From assembly GCA_934177995.1 (NCBI GenBank), contig CAKPPW010000002.1, forward strand, positions 1 through 64,000: 64,000 nt of DNA, given 5' to 3'. Under the pieces are notes generated by a model. The model was not told the origin of the DNA and did not search any database. It was given only the letters and a program-made list of their open reading frames with translations. Positions 8,464 through 17,161 of the stretch are shown here, in pieces. Every line of letters begins with the position of its first letter. The stretch's first letter is position 1. This DNA is from an uncultured Bacilli bacterium (GTDB lineage Bacteria; Bacillota_I; Bacilli_A; RF39; UBA660). The translations under genes were made by a program, and so were the position numbers.

Positions 8464-10203
8464 ATGAATCAACAAGATATCATAAGAGAGATTAGACAAA
8501 AAAATGATATAGTTGATATCATTAGTGAAAAAATCCCTCTTGTTGCTCGTGGTAAAAACTATTTTGGTGTTTGCCCCTTTCATGATGATACTAATCCTTC
8601 TATGAGTGTATCAAGAGAAAAACAGATATACACTTGTTTTTCTTGTCATGCAACTGGTAATGTCTTTAACTTTTTAATGGATTATGAACATAAAGAGTTT
8701 AGAGAAGTCTTAAAAGAATTAGCTGATAGAGTAGGTATTCCCTTAGTATGTTATCATGAAGAGAAAAAAGTAACTAAATATGATAAATGGTATGAGATAT
8801 ATAATCTAGCCTTAAAATACTATCAAAATAACTTGATGAGTACCATGGGAAAAGATGCTAGAGGCTATCTTGAGAATAGAAATATAAATGAAGAAGTAAT
8901 TAAAAAATTTGAACTAGGTTGGTCCTTAGATAATAATAATTTATCTGACCTTTTAACGAAGAAAGGGTATCCAATAGACTTACTTAATCAAGTAGGATTA
9001 AGTAGTGGTAATAATGACTTATATCATAATAGATTAATGTTTCCATTACATGATTTAAACGGAAGAGTAATTGGTTTTAGTGGTAGAATTATTACTAGTG
9101 GGAAACAAAATAAGTATTTAAATACGAAAGAGACGGAACTCTTTAAAAAAGGGAAACTACTATATCATTATCATATTGCTAAAGAAGCAGTAAGAGTTAG
9201 TAAGAATGTAATTATTATGGAAGGATTTATGGATATTATAAGAGCTAGTATTTTTGGCTTTGATAATACAATAGCTACTATGGGTACAGCTCTTACTAAA
9301 GACCATATCAATAATATCAAGAGATTATCCTTAAATATTATCTTATGTTTTGATGGTGATGAGGCAGGACAAAAAGCAACACTATCAGCTGGAAACTTAT
9401 TTCAAGAAGCAGGTATAGAAGTTAAAGTAATAGAGTTACCGGAAGAAGATGACCCTGATAGTTTCTTATTAACCAAAGGAAAAGAGGCTTTTGCTAGCTT
9501 AATTAATAGTGCTATATATTTTAAAGATTATAAGATTAAAAGATTAAAAAGTAAGGTTAATTTTGCTAGTAGTGAAGAAAAAGCTAACTATATCCATCAA
9601 GTTTTAGAAGAAACTAAGGAAATAGATGATCAAATAAGAATAGAAATAATTCTAAAAGACCTTGCAAAAAACTTCGAAATAGGGTATAATACCTTGGAAA
9701 AAAGTTTTCAAGAATTAAAAGGAAAGAAAGAAATCAAACCTTTAAAAATTATGGAAACTAAAGCACCCACTGAAAAACTAGATAAGTATCAAAAAGCTAG
9801 TTATGCACTACTTTCTTATATGATTGATTCACCTTGGGTAATAGAAGAAGTAGAAAAATCCCATTTAGTCTTTCCTACTGATAAATTAAGATTATTAGAA
9901 AGTGAAATAGTAGATTACTATAGAACCAATGGTTTCATAACTTGGGCTGACTTTTATACTTACCTAGGTACAAATGAGGAACTAATAAAACTCTTATCAC
10001 AAATAGGATCTTATCCTTTAAAAAAGGAAGTAGATAAAGAAGATATTTCTGATTATAAAAGTGTTATTCTAGATTATAGTAGAAAACAACAAATCAAAAG
10101 ATTAAATAAGAAATTATTAGATACTATTGATCCACTAGAACAAGCAAGACTTGCCGAAGAGATAAGAAAAATAAGGATTGGGGAGAAGCAAAATGGTAAA
10201 TGA
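8464..10203 (+). CDS. dnaG: DNA primase DnaG
   Basis: Synthesises RNA primers for chromosome replication. The CHC2 zinc-binding domain (CPFHDD near residue 37, then CFSCHATGN near 58) is followed by the primase core and TOPRIM domain with IIMEGFMDIIRA and CFDGDEAGQKA, and a C-terminal helicase-interaction domain. A length of 579 residues is typical. The start at 8464 follows GTGGAGGGATAATA. It overlaps rpoD by 11 bp in the classic dnaG-rpoD arrangement. A second, ICE-encoded primase lies at 54623. Confidence 0.96.
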   Translation: MNQQDIIREIRQKNDIVDIISEKIPLVARGKNYFGVCPFHDDTNPSMSVSREKQIYTCFSCHATGNVFNFLMDYEHKEFREVLKELADRVGIPLVCYHEEKKVTKYDKWYEIYNLALKYYQNNLMSTMGKDARGYLENRNINEEVIKKFELGWSLDNNNLSDLLTKKGYPIDLLNQVGLSSGNNDLYHNRLMFPLHDLNGRVIGFSGRIITSGKQNKYLNTKETELFKKGKLLYHYHIAKEAVRVSKNVIIMEGFMDIIRASIFGFDNTIATMGTALTKDHINNIKRLSLNIILCFDGDEAGQKATLSAGNLFQEAGIEVKVIELPEEDDPDSFLLTKGKEAFASLINSAIYFKDYKIKRLKSKVNFASSEEKANYIHQVLEETKEIDDQIRIEIILKDLAKNFEIGYNTLEKSFQELKGKKEIKPLKIMETKAPTEKLDKYQKASYALLSYMIDSPWVIEEVEKSHLVFPTDKLRLLESEIVDYYRTNGFITWADFYTYLGTNEELIKLLSQIGSYPLKKEVDKEDISDYKSVILDYSRKQQIKRLNKKLLDTIDPLEQARLAEEIRKIRIGEKQNGK

Positions 10204-11287
10204 AATTAAAACTATTGAACAAAGAAAAGAAAGCCTTCTAAAAAAAGGTAGCGAAAAAGGATTTATCACTTATGAAGAGATGGCTAATGAATTAAAAGGA
10301 TTAGAACTAGATAGTGATAGCCTTGATGACTTATATAACAGTTTAGTAGATGCTGGTATTGAAATAGTAAGTGAAGATGCTAATGATACAGAAGCTAGTG
10401 CTGAAGAAATAACTGATGATACTTTAGTTGAAAATATTACTTTATCTAAAGATATCAAGATTAATGATCCAGTTAGAATGTATTTAAAAGAAATTGGTAG
10501 AATTCCCTTACTTACTTCAGATGAAGAATTTGAAAATGCTCGCCGTGCCCTTGAAGGTGATGAAGAAGCTAAAAGGATTTTAGCTGAATCAAACTTACGT
10601 CTAGTTGTTTCTATTGCTAAACGTTATGTGGGAAGAGGTATGCTTTTCCTTGACCTTATCCAAGAAGGGAATATTGGTCTTATGAAAGCTGTTGATAAGT
10701 TCGATCCAGAAAAAGGATATAAATTTTCAACCTATGCAACTTGGTGGATTAGACAAGCTATTACTAGAGCTTTAGCTGATCAAGCAAGAACTATTCGTGT
10801 TCCTGTCCATATGGTTGAAACTATCAATAAACTAGCTCGTGTTCAAAGACAATTAACACAAGACTTAAATAGGGAACCAACCGATGAAGAGATAGCTAAG
10901 AAATTAGGAATTTCTGTTGATAAAGTAAGAGAAGTATATAAAATTAGTCAAGATCCCGTATCACTTGAGACACCAATTGGTGAAGAAGATGATTCTCATT
11001 TAGGAGACTTTATAAGAGATGAGAGAACTGTTAGTCCGGAAGAGTATGCTACTGAAGAATTATTAAAAGAAGAATTAGCCGGTGTTTTATTAACTTTAAC
11101 TGATCGTGAAGAAAAAGTATTAAGACTTCGTTTTGGACTTGATGATGGGCAATGTAGAACACTTGAAGAAGTAGGACAAATCTTTGGAGTTACCAGAGAG
11201 AGAATTAGACAAATAGAAGCAAAAGCTTTAAGAAAACTAAGACATCCATCAAGATCACGTAAGTTAAAGGATTTCTTAACAGACTAA
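10193..11287 (+). CDS. rpoD: Primary sigma factor RpoD (SigA)
   Basis: The housekeeping sigma-70 factor. Region 1.1 is at about residues 10-70, region 1.2 DPVRMYLKEIGRIPLL near 93, region 2 with GNIGLMKAVDKFDPEKGYKF and TYATWWIRQAI, region 3, and region 4.2 with GVTRERIRQIEAKALRKLR. I chose ATG 10193 because GGGGAG ends about seven bases upstream; an in-frame TTG at 10178 lies before that site. The gene overlaps dnaG at its start, and its stop codon shares one base with the next start codon (TAATG), so translation of the three genes is probably coupled. Confidence 0.96.
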   Translation: MVNEIKTIEQRKESLLKKGSEKGFITYEEMANELKGLELDSDSLDDLYNSLVDAGIEIVSEDANDTEASAEEITDDTLVENITLSKDIKINDPVRMYLKEIGRIPLLTSDEEFENARRALEGDEEAKRILAESNLRLVVSIAKRYVGRGMLFLDLIQEGNIGLMKAVDKFDPEKGYKFSTYATWWIRQAITRALADQARTIRVPVHMVETINKLARVQRQLTQDLNREPTDEEIAKKLGISVDKVREVYKISQDPVSLETPIGEEDDSHLGDFIRDERTVSPEEYATEELLKEELAGVLLTLTDREEKVLRLRFGLDDGQCRTLEEVGQIFGVTRERIRQIEAKALRKLRHPSRSRKLKDFLTD

Positions 11288-11946
11288 TGAAAATAAATAA
11301 TCGTTTAAGACTAGTTGGAGATTATGTTGATAAGGGAAGCGTACCTCTTGATATTGGATGTGATCATGCAAAGTTATCCATCTATTTATTAAAAGAGAAA
11401 AACTTTCCTTTTGTTTATGCTTCTGATAATAAGATTGGTCCCCTAAATCAAGCAAGAGAAAATGTAAATTACTATAACTTAGCAGATAAAATAGAACTAA
11501 TTAAAGCTGATGGACTTAATTCTCTTAATGATAAAATTGATACTATTACTATAACTGGTATGGGTGGTTTAACTATAAATAAAATGTTTTTGGAAAACAA
11601 GAATAAACTTACTGATATTAAAACTATCATCTTATCCCCAAATAACTTTATCAAAGAAGTAAGGGAGACTATTAATAAGTTAGGATACCATCTAAAAGAT
11701 GAAGAATTAGTAGAAGAAAGTGATAAGTTATACCACATTTTAGTCTTTTCTAAGGGAAATAAAGTTTATTCTGATAAAGAGTTATACTTGGGACCTATTT
11801 TAATGACTAAAAATAAGAAAATTATCAAAAAATACTATAGAAACGAATTAAGTAATATAAATAATCTTTTATTAAATAATAAAATTTCTATAGAAAAAAA
11901 AGAAAAACTTATAAAAATAAAGAAATATTTAGAAGATGTTTGCTAA
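11287..11946 (+). CDS. trmK: tRNA (adenine(22)-N(1))-methyltransferase TrmK
   Basis: SAM-dependent methyltransferase that makes m1A22 in tRNA. Motif I DIGCDHAKLSIYLL is near residue 19, and ITITGMGG near 82 is the conserved catalytic-site stretch of this COG2384 family. A length of 219 residues is normal. It overlaps the rpoD stop codon by one base. The C terminus is lysine-rich. The gene position directly after rpoD is conserved in Bacilli. Confidence 0.92.
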   Translation: MKINNRLRLVGDYVDKGSVPLDIGCDHAKLSIYLLKEKNFPFVYASDNKIGPLNQARENVNYYNLADKIELIKADGLNSLNDKIDTITITGMGGLTINKMFLENKNKLTDIKTIILSPNNFIKEVRETINKLGYHLKDEELVEESDKLYHILVFSKGNKVYSDKELYLGPILMTKNKKIIKKYYRNELSNINNLLLNNKISIEKKEKLIKIKKYLEDVC

Positions 11947-11995
11947 ATTTTTCTTTTGCAATAAAATAATAATTGGGCAGTGAGGGGGTAGTAAT

Positions 11996-13396
11996 ATGAT
12001 ATTATCAACTGCAGAAATAAAAATAATGACTTTTGATGAACTTTATCAAGTTCTAATTCCTACTTTGCATAATATAAGAGATGAATATTCTTATATTAGT
12101 TTATCAACTAAGTCTCTTGATAATTGGTTTAAAAAAATAATGGTTGTTAAATATCAAAAAATAATTAATAGTGATAAGGTAGAAAAAATTGATTTTTCGT
12201 TAATTATTAAAAATAATATTAATTGGTATTTAAGAAAAACATTTGCTTTAGAAAATGGAACAGAAATATTTAATAGATTTATAGATAAAAATATTGAATT
12301 CACTAATGATTATCAGATTGAATTAAAAAAAATATCGGATTTCTTTTTGAAAATGGGGTATTTGCCTAATGATGAATTTTATTTGGAGGTATTAAAAAAT
12401 AATAAAAAGGTAAATACTATTTTATCTAAATTAGTGGAAGACAATAAACAGAAACTTAAAAATAGTAGAGTAGAAGAATTATTTCCTGATTCTGTTTTTG
12501 TGTCATTAATAGAAAATTATTGTACTTTAAACAAAATTTCATTTAATCAATCTAAGAATAATATAATAATGGAATCTGGGTATACAGACAATGACTTACT
12601 TAATTACTTTAATACAATTAATTTACCACTTTTAAGTAAACGAGAGGAACAAGAATTAGCTGTAAAAGCTAAAAATGGTGATGATTTAGCTAAAAGAACT
12701 ATGATAGAGAGGAATCTAAAACTTGTTGTTAGTATAGCCAGAACATATCATGGGACTGGAGTTGATTTCTTAGACTTAATTCAAGATGGAAATATTGGGC
12801 TTATAAAAGCTTTAGAAAGGTTTGATGTTACAAAAGGTTATAGATTTTCAACTTATGCAACATGGTGGATTAAGGATGCAATTACTAAATCATTAGCAAA
12901 TAATGGGACTCCGTTTCATATAACTGTTCATACATTGAGAAAAATCTATAAGTTAAGATCTGTATCAGAAAAATTAAAACAAGTATTAAATAGAGAACCA
13001 ACTGAAGAAGAATTAGCTAGAGAGTTAGGGGTTTCTTTAGCAAATATAAAAAAATTAAATAATGTTTGGAAAAATAGTATTTCACTTAGTGAAACATTAG
13101 GTAAAAATGATGAACAAACAGCAGATAATGATGTTAACCCAGAGAGTATAGTGATAGATAAAATAATGAAAGAAGAAATAAATAAAGCAATATCTAAATT
13201 GACAAAACGAGAGCAAGAAGTTGTAAACCTTCGCTTTGGATTTGATGACTGTGGTACCAGAACTTTTTCTGAGGCAGGAACTATACTTAATATTTCTGGT
13301 GAAAGAGCAAGACAATTGGAAATAAGTGCTATTAAGAAAATGAAAAATGATAAATTTTTAGCAGAATACAAATCAAAAGTGTATCAAAAAAGATAA
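11996..13396 (+). CDS. Atypical RpoD-like sigma-70 factor with long novel N terminus
   Basis: The C-terminal 270 residues (from about 198) are a complete group 1/2 sigma: region 1.2 NDLLNYFNTINLPLLSKREE, region 2 with LDLIQDGNIGLIKALERFD and TYATWWIKDAI, region 3, and region 4 ending ISGERARQLEISAIKKMK. The first 195 residues are unlike region 1.1 and I do not recognise them; they are helical, rich in Lys, Asn and aromatic residues. Region 4.2 departs from RpoD (RTFSEAGTILN against RTLEEVGQIFG), so promoter recognition may differ. The start at 11996 follows GAGGGGG. It may be an alternative primary-like sigma used in some growth state. Confidence 0.85.
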   Translation: MILSTAEIKIMTFDELYQVLIPTLHNIRDEYSYISLSTKSLDNWFKKIMVVKYQKIINSDKVEKIDFSLIIKNNINWYLRKTFALENGTEIFNRFIDKNIEFTNDYQIELKKISDFFLKMGYLPNDEFYLEVLKNNKKVNTILSKLVEDNKQKLKNSRVEELFPDSVFVSLIENYCTLNKISFNQSKNNIIMESGYTDNDLLNYFNTINLPLLSKREEQELAVKAKNGDDLAKRTMIERNLKLVVSIARTYHGTGVDFLDLIQDGNIGLIKALERFDVTKGYRFSTYATWWIKDAITKSLANNGTPFHITVHTLRKIYKLRSVSEKLKQVLNREPTEEELARELGVSLANIKKLNNVWKNSISLSETLGKNDEQTADNDVNPESIVIDKIMKEEINKAISKLTKREQEVVNLRFGFDDCGTRTFSEAGTILNISGERARQLEISAIKKMKNDKFLAEYKSKVYQKR

Positions 13397-13420
13397 CATT
13401 ATTATTTAAAGTATGTTATC
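13392..13420 (+). terminator. Hairpin after the second sigma gene
   Basis: GATAACAT (13392-13399) pairs with ATGTTATC (13413-13420). The following bases are only moderately T-rich, so it may be a weak terminator or a regulatory hairpin before rubrerythrin. Confidence 0.45.
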
Positions 13421-13468
13421 ATATTATTGATGGCTGATTATAGTCATGATGGAAAGAAGGGATAAATA

Positions 13469-14011
13469 ATGGAATTAAAAGGAAGTAAAACAGAACAAAA
13501 TCTAATGACTGCTTTTGCAGGTGAAAGTCAAGCAAGAAACAAGTATACTTATTATGCATCAAAAGCAAGAAAAGATGGTTATGAACAAATAGCAGCTATC
13601 TTTGAAGAAACTGCTAATAATGAAAAAGAACATGCCAAACTTTGGTTTAAACAATTGCATGGAGGAGAAATTCCTTCAACTATTACAAATCTAGAAGATG
13701 CGGCAGCTGGTGAAAATTATGAATGGACAGAAATGTATAAAGAATTTGCTAATACTGCTCGTGAAGAAGGATTTGATAAAATAGCTTATCTATTTGAAAG
13801 CGTTGGTAAAATAGAAGCTGAACATGAAAAAAGATACTTAACATTACTAAAGAATGTTAAAGATAATAAAGTATTCCATAAAGATGGTGATAAGTTATGG
13901 ATTTGCCGTAATTGTGGTCATGTTTATATTGGAAAAGATGCTTTAGACGTATGTCCTGTATGTAATCATAAACAAAGTTTTATGGAAGTAAAAGCTGATA
14001 ATTATGAATAA
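13469..14011 (+). CDS. rbr: Rubrerythrin
   Basis: Non-haem diiron peroxidase that detoxifies hydrogen peroxide in anaerobes. The N-terminal ferritin-like domain (1-140) carries the EExxH-type metal motifs (ESQARNKY, EKEHA, EAEHEKR). The C-terminal rubredoxin-like domain has CRNCGHVY and CPVCNHKQ, whose four cysteines bind one iron. A length of 180 residues is standard. The start at 13469 follows AAGAAGGGA. A bidirectional terminator follows at once. Its presence supports an anaerobic or microaerophilic host. Confidence 0.95.
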   Translation: MELKGSKTEQNLMTAFAGESQARNKYTYYASKARKDGYEQIAAIFEETANNEKEHAKLWFKQLHGGEIPSTITNLEDAAAGENYEWTEMYKEFANTAREEGFDKIAYLFESVGKIEAEHEKRYLTLLKNVKDNKVFHKDGDKLWICRNCGHVYIGKDALDVCPVCNHKQSFMEVKADNYE

Positions 14012-14014
14012 TAG

Positions 14015-14052
14015 AAAAGAGTAAATAACAATTATTAATTATTTACTCTTTT
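14015..14052. terminator. Bidirectional intrinsic terminator
   Basis: A perfect 14-bp stem, 14015-14028 with 14039-14052, has A-tracts and T-tracts on both sides. It serves rubrerythrin on the plus strand and the convergent methyltransferase-like gene on the minus strand. Confidence 0.85.
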
Positions 14053-14868
14053 TGTGTATATCATTACACCAGAATTATTGTCAAAACTATGAAAATCACA
14101 ATTAGGAAAAAAATCTTGTTTTTGACTAAAAGACTTAATCTTATAAAGATAAGTTAGAGCTTCGCCATTATCCATTAAAGGAAGAGTTTCTAACATTTCC
14201 TTGTATTTATTTAAATCATTATAATATATAATTGAAGACAAATTTATAAAATCATATTTGGTATCTAATTTTTTAGTTAATGAAAAAATATCCCCAGTTA
14301 TATACTCTAGATTAACTTGCTGTATATTATTCTTTAATCTTTGATAATTTTCTTCACTTTGCAAGTATATATTTTTTTCAATGACATTTCTAGGAGAGAC
14401 AATTTCATTAGAAAATAGGGTAGAAGCAGTTATTTCACTGAAATCAAAGAAATTAAGTAATCCGTCCCAAAACTCTCTACTTTCTTTTTCTAATATAGGA
14501 TTGATAGTATAATACATATCATCAAACTCTTCATCATCAATATCTCCATAGATAAAGTTTATATAATCTTTTAATCCGAAGATGTTTAAAGCGGCAATTT
14601 GTAATTCTAAATAGTATCTTGGAAAAGTACTTATATCAAAGCCAGTTATATTTTTAGTTCCCTCATAAATAGTATTTAGTATTTGATTACCTGATGCGAT
14701 GATAGATAAAGCTTTTTCTCTATTCTTTAGAAAATCTTGATACTTGTTAATCTGTTCATTAGTAGTTCTATAAATAAATGAATTCTCATGATAAGGAGTA
14801 TTAGAAACTAAATTTGATTTACTATTACTAACTATTTCTTGAGCTTTAATAGTATCGATTTTTCCCAT
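14035..14868 (-). CDS. DUF3419-like protein, possible SAM-dependent transferase
   Basis: A protein of about 277 residues. The stretch IIASGNQILNTIY followed by GFDISTFPRYYLELQIAAL resembles motif I and the following helix of Rossmann SAM-binding enzymes, specifically the DUF3419/BtaA-like group. FINLSSIIYY further on would be the post-strand-4 region. I chose the start at 14868 because the reverse complement shows AGAGGTGG about six bases before it; the longer frame to 14919 lacks a ribosome site. It is a single-gene unit between two terminators. The substrate is unknown. Family assignment is by pattern only. Confidence 0.65.
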   Translation of the reverse strand: MGKIDTIKAQEIVSNSKSNLVSNTPYHENSFIYRTTNEQINKYQDFLKNREKALSIIASGNQILNTIYEGTKNITGFDISTFPRYYLELQIAALNIFGLKDYINFIYGDIDDEEFDDMYYTINPILEKESREFWDGLLNFFDFSEITASTLFSNEIVSPRNVIEKNIYLQSEENYQRLKNNIQQVNLEYITGDIFSLTKKLDTKYDFINLSSIIYYNDLNKYKEMLETLPLMDNGEALTYLYKIKSFSQKQDFFPNCDFHSFDNNSGVMIYTKRVNN

Positions 14869-14909
14869 ATAACCACCTCTTTTTTTGAGATATATTATAC
14901 TACAAAATA

Positions 14910-14930
14910 AAAAATCCATAAAGGATTTTT
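14910..14930 (-). terminator. Terminator after the LCP gene
   Basis: AAAAATCC (14910-14917) pairs with GGATTTTT (14923-14930). Read on the minus strand it ends in a T-run just past the LCP gene stop. Confidence 0.65.
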
Positions 14931-14938
14931 AATAAATT

Positions 14939-16990
14939 TTATTCAGATGGAACTTTATCTTTTTCAGGAGGAGTTTCTCCATCACCATTACCAGTACTGC
15001 CATTTCCAGAATTTATGTTATCTTTATCACCACTGATTCCACCAGTTTTATCTTCATCAGTCTCAACTTTACTAGAATCATTATTATTAGAATTATTCTT
15101 AGTAGTTGTATCTTTATCTTTAGTAGTATTTTTATTATCTGTTGTAGTAGAAGAGTTACTAGTAGTAGAACTAGAACCACCTGATAAGGTAAGAACTACA
15201 GAACCACTTACTAAGTCAGCTCTTTTATTAGCTGGATAACTTTGAGCAATAACGTGTCCTGATGTTCCTTTGAATGTTACTCTAACACCATTTCTTGAAG
15301 CCCAAGCTTGGGCAGCTGCTTGACTATCTCCAATAAAATTTGGCAAAAGAGTATAAGAAAATGCTGTTTTATAAGGCCCTGTACCAGTAACTGTTTTTTC
15401 ATAAGGAGTATTAATAGAGAAAGAAAATTCTTTAATCATAGTAGGATTTTTCTTACCAAGATTAACCTTCATAGCATTAATAATATCTTTTCTACTTTCC
15501 TTATTAGGAATATAGTCCCATAGAACTAATCTGCTTCGCTCATCATAAATCATTTGACCAGAGCCTGCTAAGAATAATTGTTCAATATTAATTAAATCAG
15601 CATCATCTTTTTGTAAAGCATTAGTAGTTATATCTTTAGCAATATCATAGAAAGATAAAATCTGTTTAGTAGTAAAGTTAGTATCTAAGTTATTAGAAAT
15701 AGTATCTAAAACTCCCATAACCTGACTAACACTAGACATATCTTTAACCTTATTAATAATACCTTGAATAACAATCTGTTGATTAAGGCCACGATCTAAA
15801 TCACCATTAGCAAGTTGTTTTCTGTTCCTTGCTAGAACCAAGGCTTGTTCTCCATTTAGATGTTGCATACCTTCTTTAATACAAACGTAACCTTCACGAT
15901 TAGAATCATCAGTACATAAGTCTTGTGGTACTTCAACATCAATTCCTCCTAAAGTATTAACAAGAGAGACTAGTCCACGGAAATTAATCTTTGCATAATA
16001 ATCAATCTTAACATCAAAATAATTTTCAATAGTACTCATCATACAATCAGTTCCATAAGCGGCAGCATGAGTAATCTTATTTTCAGGAGTACCACTCCAA
16101 CAAGCGATTGGTACATAACTATCTCTTGGAATAGAAAGCATTGTCGCATTTAAAGTCTTAGGATTAAAAGTAATTAATATTAATGAGTCCCCATTAGCTA
16201 CTGTGTTTTTAGATAATCCTTCATCAGTAGAGTCAACACCCATAAGTAGTATAGTGAATGGTTCACTTATACTTTTACCAGTAGATGCGGTTTCTCTTTT
16301 ACTAGTAGAACTCTTTAACAGCTTTTTCTCTTTCGTATAAATAATCTTAGTATCTGTTGCTATATCTTTATAAGTTTCAATACTTTGAAATAGACTAGGG
16401 TAGTTAGTAGTAATAAACATCGCATCAATTGTACCATCATATAAATCAGCAATCATAGCATTATAGTCATCATACTTCTTAATCTTATTATTATTATCAT
16501 CTAACTTATTCTCCTTAATAATTATTCTTGGAATAAGATAACCATCAGGAGATGTCTTATCATTAAGTAAACCAATCTTAGCATCTTTAACATCATCAAT
16601 CTTATTCATACTATTATTAGACATAGTAATTAAACTACTAGAATAAGTAACATAAGTCTTATTAACATTTTCTAACTTACCATATAAATACATTATAACT
16701 ACTCCGATAAATAAACTTAATAGTAAATAAAGTATCAAGAAGAAAGTAAGCAATTTAGCTTTATTTTCCTTCTTCTTCCTCTTCTTTTTCATCTTTAAGA
16801 AAAATACTAAATCAATCAGTAGAAATACTCCGATAATCACATATCTAATAACTTCTTCTACCGGTCCTAATAAAAGTATTTCATAAATAGCAAAGAAGTT
16901 TGCAAGTATCGTAATTAAAGTAAGGATAAATAACCATAGACGATACTTTTTCTTTTTTTTCTTTTTTTCTTTTTTCTCATCTTTTTCCAT
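14939..16990 (-). CDS. LytR-CpsA-Psr family protein with PASTA-like domain
   Basis: Probable cell-wall ligase that transfers anionic glycopolymers to peptidoglycan. A lysine-rich cytoplasmic start is followed by two or three membrane segments within residues 18-95. An accessory extracellular region follows, then the LCP domain (about 245-400) with LLMGVDSTDEG, LSIPRDSYVPI, ITHAAAYG and ALVLARNRKQ. A PASTA-like domain (about 525-605) and a Ser/Thr/Asn/Asp/Gly-rich tail complete it. I place the start at 16990, with GTGGAGG eight bases upstream; a GTG at 17005 lies inside that ribosome site. PASTA is unusual in LCP proteins outside some low-GC gut bacteria. Confidence 0.9.
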   Translation of the reverse strand: MEKDEKKEKKKKKKKYRLWLFILTLITILANFFAIYEILLLGPVEEVIRYVIIGVFLLIDLVFFLKMKKKRKKKENKAKLLTFFLILYLLLSLFIGVVIMYLYGKLENVNKTYVTYSSSLITMSNNSMNKIDDVKDAKIGLLNDKTSPDGYLIPRIIIKENKLDDNNNKIKKYDDYNAMIADLYDGTIDAMFITTNYPSLFQSIETYKDIATDTKIIYTKEKKLLKSSTSKRETASTGKSISEPFTILLMGVDSTDEGLSKNTVANGDSLILITFNPKTLNATMLSIPRDSYVPIACWSGTPENKITHAAAYGTDCMMSTIENYFDVKIDYYAKINFRGLVSLVNTLGGIDVEVPQDLCTDDSNREGYVCIKEGMQHLNGEQALVLARNRKQLANGDLDRGLNQQIVIQGIINKVKDMSSVSQVMGVLDTISNNLDTNFTTKQILSFYDIAKDITTNALQKDDADLINIEQLFLAGSGQMIYDERSRLVLWDYIPNKESRKDIINAMKVNLGKKNPTMIKEFSFSINTPYEKTVTGTGPYKTAFSYTLLPNFIGDSQAAAQAWASRNGVRVTFKGTSGHVIAQSYPANKRADLVSGSVVLTLSGGSSSTTSNSSTTTDNKNTTKDKDTTTKNNSNNNDSSKVETDEDKTGGISGDKDNINSGNGSTGNGDGETPPEKDKVPSE

Positions 16991-17127
16991 AAACTTTTCC
17001 TCCACTTATACCTTATCATTATAGCTAATTTTTTTATATCTTTCAATCTTCCTAGCTAAATAACAGTAAAATCTAGTGTAAAGTATTAATTAATTAAGTC
17101 TAAATAAGACAAATATTGTCGATTTAA

Positions 17128-17136
17128 TGATATAAT
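17128..17136 (+). promoter_or_regulatory. Extended -10 promoter of the cohesin-dockerin operon
   Basis: TGATATAAT with TATAAT at 17131-17136 lies 25 bp before the start codon. No convincing -35 is present, which fits an extended -10 promoter. Confidence 0.5.
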
Positions 17137-17161
17137 TTAGATACTAGGGGAGGTGGCTTTT

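Noticed and set aside
12946..13371. Minus-strand open frames inside the second sigma gene
   Set aside because: They lie entirely within a gene with clear sigma motifs; no ribosome site.
15015..15523. Two plus-strand open frames inside the LCP gene
   Set aside because: Low-complexity Ser/Thr/Asn codons of the real minus-strand gene give chance open frames.
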